From NCBI GenBank assembly GCA_947095535.1, contig OX352773.1, positions 206,480,093 to 206,544,092 of the forward strand: DNA of 64,000 nt, written 5' to 3'. The stretch comes from Poecilobothrus nobilitatus. Lineage: Eukaryota; Arthropoda; Insecta; Diptera; Dolichopodidae. The first letter of the stretch is position 1. The number at the start of each line of letters is the position of its first letter. The position numbers and the translations under genes were made by a program. Below, piece after piece: positions 57,310-64,000 of this stretch. The notes beneath the pieces were generated by a model. The model made no database searches. It saw nothing but the letters and a program-made list of their open reading frames with translations, and was not told where the DNA came from.

Positions 57310-57639
57310 TTTTCGTTTAACTATCAAGTAAAAATTTAAAACCTTTCTTTGTTAATCTGAAGTACTACAAAAATCTAAAAACTTTCTTTTATATACATGT
57401 ACATTCTACATAGATAAGTATATACTTTTATTATTTGCGATTACAATTGTGTAGATAGCTCTAATGGATTTGTGCGGTCCCTTTACATTTATTTAATAAT
57501 AATAAAAAACAAAACGATATTCATCGTACGAAAATTTTGTAGTGACTGAATAAAATGACTATACCGCGTCACAGGTTAAATCTTACAGAAATATCACACA
57601 CGATAAATTTAACATTTCATTCGCGACAATTTGGAAATA

Positions 57640-58363
57640 GGGTTTGCAAATATGCTGGAAAATTTTAATACCGGCGTTAGGGATTGAAAAATGTATGTTC
57701 CGGGGAATTATTTTATTTATCAACAATGTTTTATTATTTTATCAACAATATTACAATAATACAAAAACCTTTTTATTTTATCAACAATCATATACCATAT
57801 GAATAAACACTACATTTTGTAAATCTTGTTATAATATAGATTAAGCTCATGATGAGGGAAATTATAGAACATTATAAAAAGAAATAAAAAGTAAAATTCA
57901 TTTATTTTATAGAAATAATAAAGTTAATTTATTTTACTTTAAAAAAATCAATATACATTTTGAAAATATGACCTTAAGAAAATTAAATTATCCAGAGTAA
58001 CATCGTTAAGCCGACTCCGGACTTACATATTATTGGACTTATCAATACAAAATAATAAGATAATGATAATGAAAGAAGATAATGAAATGTTTTTGTTTTT
58101 CTTATGATTTTTTTTTACCCATAAATAATAATAAATAATACGGTTTTCTACTAAAAGATTAATTAAATCTCGTCTACTAAATTTTTTCTAAAAATTCAAA
58201 AAAATGTATAAAAATAAAAAAATTTCTAAAAATTGAAAAAAATCGTTAGAAAAAATTTATAAAAATAATTACTTTGAAATCATGAAATCCCGGGGATATT
58301 ATTGCAGGATCCTGGGATTTTGATTAGCAAAAATTACATAAAATTCCGGGATTGCAAACTCTA
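57640..58363. mobile_element. hAT-type non-autonomous element with 8-bp target duplication
   Basis: The left end GGGTTTGCAAATATGCTGG and the reverse complement of the right end (AGAGTTTGCAATCCCGGAA) are related terminal repeats of the hAT (C/T)AGRGTTTGC type. TGGAAATA flanks both sides (57632-57639 and 58364-58371), the 8-bp duplication characteristic of hAT insertions. The first two bases of the left terminus (TA) seem to be missing or merged with the duplication. No transposase is encoded. Confidence 0.75.
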
Positions 58364-58371
58364 TGGAAATA

Positions 58372-59509
58372 TCGCTTCAGAGTCTTACAGAAATAGTATT
58401 AGTCGTTTCAGCGTTTCGTTGTCTGATAAATAGGATGATAATATATCCAATTACCTCTTAGTAGCTCCATATTATAAAACCACCATCCACAGGACATTAG
58501 GATAATATATAACAATCTGGTGAGAATGGCTAAAATTAGAACGCGTTACACAGAACAGGTGGTTTTTAAGTTTTTAAGTTCGTACAACAAATTTGCTATA
58601 AATATGAATAGTACTAGTTGCTACCTTTTTTATGTTTTGTATTTCTAATGTTCAATATGTTATTTTTAATATTTTAATTATAAATAAATAAAAATAAATT
58701 ATCAAAAAAAAAGAAAACAACTTATTTCTTTGTAACATTAAAAACATGAATATTTATCAAAAAATTCAACGTCACGTCACTACTGTAATACAAATTGCAT
58801 ATTTTTGGGCTTTTACTTTTCATTTTTTCGTTATCAAATTACTCAATAAATTTTTAAAAAATACAAAAAAAATACATGTCAATTTATTATGACATTACCG
58901 TTTATTGATTATTAAAAGTAAACACGCTTCAAAATCGGTAAAAAAAAAATTTGTAATAACGATATAACGAATATTAATTTAATTGGAAAACAAAGGAAGG
59001 TTAAAAAAAAAACTAAAATTTAAAAAAAATGTTTACAATTTAGAAATAAATATGCAAACAGGATTTCCATTAAATGAAATATTGAACAAACAATTTTTTT
59101 TTTTTTTTTTTGTTTTTATTTTTCTAACTTATCAATTTGTATGCATTGTAACGAATTAATAATTTTCAGATTACAAACAAAATTCAACCGAATAAAAACA
59201 TGACAATAACAATAAAATTTTAAAAGCACAGGCAACATAATACGAAATTAAGTTGAAAAAAAAAATTATAGGAATAACTATGAACACGCTTTAGCTCTAT
59301 CCTAATCAAAACTATGTATGTATGTAAATTATAGAAGACAAAAACTTAGAATGCAACTATACAAAAGAAAATACATCAAATTGTAATTTGTATTGTTATA
59401 TTGCCCACGTAAAACGTGCAAATGTCGCTTTATAATTTTTTAATATAAAAAATTCATCCGTTACAATTAAAAACTCCATAAATATTTCATAGGAACCGGT
59501 CACAATTCT
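58372..59509. other. gene-free stretch
   Basis: The first 200 bp continue the less AT-rich sequence interrupted by the hAT element. The rest is AT-rich and homopolymer-rich, with no supported gene. Confidence 0.45.
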
Positions 59510-59735
59510 GTATGCCAAAATCCACCTACAACAATTTTGCATTCCAAAATCTATCTTTCTAAAATTTTGCTAAATATTTTTTTAAAGGAAAATCAATTGT
59601 TGCTTTGTTTTCATCTATGTTTATAAACAAATAGTTATGAAAGATTTTAGAGTTGGTTTCAAAATCAGGGTTTCAATAATTTTATAGCAAGGATCTTTCA
59701 AAATTAAAGATCAATATCTTCGAATTATGCTGTCT
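59510..59735. repeat. fragment of dispersed repeat family C
   Basis: GATTTTAGAGTTGGTTTC, AAAATCAGGGTTTCAATAA and TTTTATAGCAAGGAT align with the right arm of the foldback at 49978-50060 (TCAAAATCAGGGTTTTAGTA, TTTAGCAGGGATTT). It lies immediately before a family B element. Confidence 0.5.
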
Positions 59736-59753
59736 ACGCCTATTTTTTTTTTT

Positions 59754-60645
59754 TATACCCTACCCTTAAAGTATAGGGTATATTAACTTTGGTATGGTGT
59801 TTGTAACCACAAAAAGGAAGCGAGTTAGATATGGACATGTATATATATTCTGAATCAGGATCACCTCCTGAGTCGATTTAGCAATGTCCGTCCGTACGCA
59901 CGATAACTCAAAAAATAATGATGCTATCTTGATGACATTTATACTGTAGATTAACAATGATTAAAGTAAGGCGGGGATTGCAAATGGACGAAATCAAACC
60001 ATGGGTTCGGGTACCTCCCATACAACTTCCAAAACCGAACAAGCATATCTTCCAAATTAATAAAGACAGAAACTTCAAATTTGATATGAGGGTGCTGTTT
60101 CCTGAATTCCTGATTTACCTAAAATTTGAGATGAATTGGAGTGGTTGTTCGGGTACCATCCATACAACTCCAAAAACCGAACAAGTATATCTTCGAAATT
60201 AATAAAGATAGAAACTGTAAATTTGATGCGAGGGTGTTGTTTACTGAATTTCTGATTTGCCTAAAATTTGAGATGAATTGGAGTGGTTGTTCGGGTACCT
60301 CCCATACAACTCCCAAAATCGAACAAGCATATCTTCGAAATTAATAAATATAAAAACTTGAAATTTGATATAAGAGTGTTCGACCCTGTTCTGATGATGT
60401 CTCTGTGGTGGTTCGGGTGCCTTCACACACTTTCCAAAACCTAACAAGTATATCTTCGAATTTAATAAAAATGGAAACTTAAAATTTTGTACAAAGGTTG
60501 TAAAAGCATGTATTTTTTTAGCTTATATTAAATACCTAACTAAAATAACTTATGGATTTTTAATTTAATTTGAATTTTTTAGGTGTAGGGTATAAATAAG
60601 TCAGTTGCATCGACTTACTGTTACATTTACTTGTTTTATTTTGAA
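59754..60645 (+). mobile_element. DINE-1-like (Helentron-type) element, family B, plus copy
   Basis: It starts with TATACCCTAC (59754-59763) after a T run. The 5' block has GGAAGCGAGTTAGATATGG, TATATTCTGAATCAGGATCA, GAGTCGATTTAGCAATGTCC and GTCCGTACGCACGATAAC. Four monomers of a ~140-bp repeat follow. It then ends with GTAGGGTATA (60585-60594), the hairpin AAGTCAGT / ATCGACTT (60598-60616) and a short tail, CTGTTACATTTACTTGTTT. It lies in opposite orientation to the 45552-46866 copy and has fewer monomers (four versus about seven). Openings across the repeat on both strands are not genes. Confidence 0.82.
60027..60475 (+). repeat. ~140-bp tandem array of family B (plus copy)
   Basis: The landmark ATATCTTC-AAATTAATAAA recurs at about 60056, 60196, 60339 and 60458 (the last unit is shorter). 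Each unit also has TTGAGATGAATTGGAGTGG and GTACCTCCCATACAACT. Confidence 0.88.
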
Positions 60646-61007
60646 TATAACATTCAAGCGGAATTTCAAATTAATAATGATTTCTAAAATAAAATTTTAA
60701 ACAATTTTGTTTATAAAATAATAACTTATTGTATTTTGTTTAAGTACACTAAAAATACTAAACTATACTCAATTAGTGTTGTCGTTTAACTATATTTGTA
60801 GTTAATAAATCTTTAACAAATTTTTCAATATATGATGATGAAGATATTTTTTGACTTACTAAATTTATGAATATATTTAATATATAATATCTAAAAAAAA
60901 AATTAAATTTTATAATTGGTATAAAAAGTTAATAACTCTTAATATAAAGAAGTTGGATTGTACTAATCTGCGAACTGCGAGTAAAGAATGAAGATCATTT
61001 AAATTTA

Positions 61008-61556
61008 GGGTAAGTTAACATGGGATGCATGCATCCAGATTCAAAAATTATTTCGTTTTTTTTTCCTATTAACGAATATGTTGCATCGATTATGCATCCA
61101 CTCGTTCACGAGATGCAAAACGGCGACATGTTTATTTTGAAAGTTTTATGTGAAAGTACCTAGTAGGCTTAGTTTGTGTATATTATTCTGACATTATTGA
61201 TGAAAACATTTTTTATTTAAAAAAAAAAACAAAGTGGTTGGTTAAACCAGAGAAAATTCGTACGAAATATCTCTCCATTCCAAAATTACATTTCCTTTAT
61301 TAAATTAAAGAAAATGCTGTCATAATCAAAAATCTGCGCCGTACAATTATCTTTTTTTTCTGATTTTTCTTCTTTAACTGCACACCAATAGCAACCATTG
61401 CAATTTTTTTCCTTTTTATTATAACCATCTTCAAAATATTTCAAAATATTTAACGTTTAAAATTTTTGAACGTTAAATAACGTTTGAGAGAATGTCATGA
61501 ATACGATATATATTTTCAACCAATCAAACATGTTTGCATCCCATGTAAACTTACCC
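61008..61556. mobile_element. MITE-like element with 22-bp terminal inverted repeats
   Basis: The left end GGGTAAGTTAACATGGGATG (61008 on) and the reverse complement of the right end (GGGTAAGTTTACATGGGATG, ending 61556) differ at one position. Directly inside the left end is the perfect palindrome GGATGCATGCATCC. The flanks are TTA on the left and TTC on the right, compatible with a decayed 3-bp duplication of the PIF/Harbinger type but not proof of it. The 64-codon minus-strand opening at its right side is not supported as a gene. Confidence 0.68.
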
Positions 61557-61885
61557 TTCAATATAATTTTCAAAAATGTTTTTATATGTGTAATATAACA
61601 TTTTCCGTAATCTTCTTTTAGTTCAGATTTTCTTAATAAAATTTTCATCATCCATAAAGACTTAAATGACCTTAAACTTAGATTTGCTAATTCGACTATT
61701 GGTCAACTGAATGTTAAAACTTAACATAATAAAATATATCAAAAAATAAAATTAACCCACTAAAATTCTTTACAAGTCAAAAATGTTAAAAGATATAAAT
61801 CTATTACGAATTATTTACAATAACATAGACAGACTTTTTATTTATTTTTCGAATAAGATTCTGTAAACATTGTAGAACTCTGTTC

Positions 61886-62053
61886 TATGAATTGGTGCTA
61901 GCACGAGCGCCCTTTTAAAAATTTTCATTGCCATTGTTAGATGGTTGAATCGATTCACCATAAATTTTGCAGATTTGTTAACCCTCGTCAATTGAGTTTA
62001 GAATAATTCAAAGTTTTCATTTGCCTGACTTGCTAGCACACCAGTTCGTTTCT
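61886..62053. repeat. imperfect inverted repeat, possible small MITE
   Basis: GAATTGGTGCTAGCACGAG at the left resembles the reverse complement of CTTGCTAGCACACCAGTTC at the right, allowing a 2-base gap. It is about 168 bp long in total with no clear target duplication. Confidence 0.35.
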
Positions 62054-64000
62054 AATTTTAATGTATATATTTTCATTATTAAACCAAAATGATTTGAATG
62101 ATTATATTTAAACTTTCTAAAGTGTTATTGCTTTGTAATGAAATCGAATGGATCAGTTCAATCTGTTACGCGTTCTAGTGCATGTTTTGTTTATAAACAT
62201 TGAAAAATTTCCTCAAAGTTATTTCCTTCCAAGTCGTTATTTTGAATTCACTGATCTATTCTTTAGAAACTACCTAACCAAACCCTAAATATAAGATATC
62301 CTGATAAAAAATCCTAATGTATAGTTATACTTACTCCAACATAAAAAAACAAAACGACAACACTTAATTTTATCTTATATTTTTTTAAATATAACAAAAA
62401 TTGTCATTCTAGATAGAAAAATACTACTTCAAAAACGAATCATACCTAATAGAATAATGGCAGTAAAGAAAAAAACAGTAAAAAAAAAAATATAGAATTT
62501 TTCACGTTTTTTATAAAATTTTTCCGGTATTTTTTTATTTTTTTTTTTGCTTTTTTTTTGCATTTATTTTAAATGCGAAATACTGTGAATTTAGAGAAAA
62601 AACGATGCCATTTTTTTGTGCTGTTGTAAATATTAAAAAATTCTTTTATTCCTTTATGACTCTTGATTTTTGCAAAGAAGGCGGCATTTGGGGTTATTTT
62701 TTTCATAATAGTTTAGATATAATCTTTTTTGTCACTATGAGTCCCCAGTAGAATATACTTCAACAAAAGCGAAGTTCAGTGTACAATTATTGCAGGTGGG
62801 ATGATGATATTCCATTAGCATTGAAAATATTCTGATCTAAGAGTTGCTAACAAGGAGAAAACCAACATCTTTTGTATACATATAACAAAAAAAAAAAAAA
62901 CATTATTTGAAAAAACATTTTTTGGTTTTTTGAATTTTTTCCTATAACTGTGATGAAAATGATATAACACGTATCTGTATAGTGAAGAATAGGTTATAAA
63001 AAACAGATGTACAACTAAATTCTTACTTTTTGTACTTTTTTTTTTGTAATTAAAATCACTAAAAAACATTGACAACGAAATTTTACTGATTTTTTTTTTA
63101 TTTTTCGTTTTTTACAAAAGATTGACAAAAAAAATATTTTGATAAAACTCAAGAACTTCAAAAGTATGAGTCATTCTTCAATAAGATAAAAAAAAATCAC
63201 GAATCTGATTAGAAAAGTACTTGGTAAAAAAAATAAAATTTATATTTTAAATTATTTATAAAGTGATAATAAGGAAGTAAATATATGAAGTCTGAAAATA
63301 AGTAAAAAATAGTCTTATATTAAATTCATCTTCTTATGATTTTATTTTTCATTAAAGTATACTAAAACTCATTCAAATCTCTTTAGAAAAGAAGGTTTAA
63401 TTTAGTTATGTTCTACTAGTTCTACTACTACTAGATGTATAAGTATAAAATAATATACAAAGAAGTTAAAAAGTTATTAGATCTATAGATGAACTAATAA
63501 ATTTATTCTTTGATTGCTTTATATCTAGTTGTTGTCTCTTGTTGGGGACAAACTAAAGGTTTATAAGATAGTGCAGAAAAGCCAATTAAAAATTGAAAAA
63601 TAATTTAATTATTTTAAATAGAGGTCATCATTTATTTTAGTAAAGATGTTCATTTATTGTTATTTTAGCTCAAATTTTTATTTTTATATAATTTTAATTT
63701 TTTTAATTATTATTTTTAATAAATAAAAACATTTAATTAAGTTTTCTAATATTTTATTTATATTATTTTATTTATTTTATTTAAATATTATTTTTCATAT
63801 ATCTTGACTTCACAAAAACTTACACAAAATTCAATTTTACAATACAAAAATTGTTAATTAAATACAAAATAATTTTACACATTTTATGTATGTATCTACT
63901 ATGTATGTATATATACATATATGCATACATATATATATATGTATATATATTTATTGATAGGTATTTTAATAAAATCTTAATTAATTGTATAACTATTATA
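62054..64000. other. gene-free AT-rich stretch
   Basis: No gene is supported. A weak inverted pair (GAATGGATCAGTTCAATC / GAATTCACTGATCTATTC) lies at about 62147-62262. A TATG/TA microsatellite is at about 63888-63955. Confidence 0.45.

Overview
This window looks like nuclear DNA from an insect, probably a fly (Diptera). It is extremely A+T-rich, full of poly-A/poly-T and (TA)n runs, and holds only one convincing host gene. The Diptera guess rests mainly on four or five elements with the architecture of Drosophila DINE-1/INE-1 (Helentron-derived) repeats, including the '...GATTTAGC-ATGTCCGTCCG' block. I cannot name a species.

Layout. 1-5 kb: AT-rich DNA with one tRNA-derived SINE, a TTTTGGGAT-type minisatellite and a piece of a DINE-1-like family (family A). 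5.09-12.75 kb: three related non-autonomous Helitrons. The first two are fused head to tail with no base between them, and the third follows 225 bp later. Each carries a ~141-146 bp internal tandem repeat. 13-17 kb: two more family A pieces, one with an 18-bp perfect inverted repeat at its ends. 17.7-17.9 kb: short coding-like patches with splice-like borders. 20.0-21.6 kb: a minus-strand copy of the SINE with a 9-bp target duplication, next to a decayed LINE reverse transcriptase that contains an internal inversion. 23-43 kb: mostly unannotatable AT-rich DNA with small foldback elements, a TIR element at 26.9 kb with a 55-codon ORF beside it, two poly-A-tailed tRNA-like retroposons at 36 kb, a short duplicated retroposon-like unit (32.4 and 33.6 kb), another SINE at 40.5 kb and a decayed coding region at 43.5 kb.

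45.5-46.9 kb and 59.75-60.65 kb hold two copies, in opposite orientation, of a second DINE-1-like family (family B) with ~142-bp central repeats and a 3' hairpin. The ~7 kb between them includes the only solid gene: two exons (51953..52246 and 53957..54751) on the + strand, with consensus splice sites and phase 0, encoding a predicted 362-residue single-pass membrane protein with a long basic Lys/Ser/Asn-rich tail. I do not recognise its family. A long family A element begins about 300 bp past its poly(A) signals. 57.6-58.4 kb: a hAT-type element with an 8-bp target duplication splits an older, less AT-rich sequence. 61.0-61.6 kb: a MITE with 22-bp terminal repeats.

No tRNA gene, rRNA, CRISPR array or complete transposase was found. 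Most short ORFs are chance openings or products of tandem repeats. The window is best read as a repeat-rich, gene-poor stretch in which rolling-circle elements (Helitron and Helentron types) dominate the recognisable sequence.
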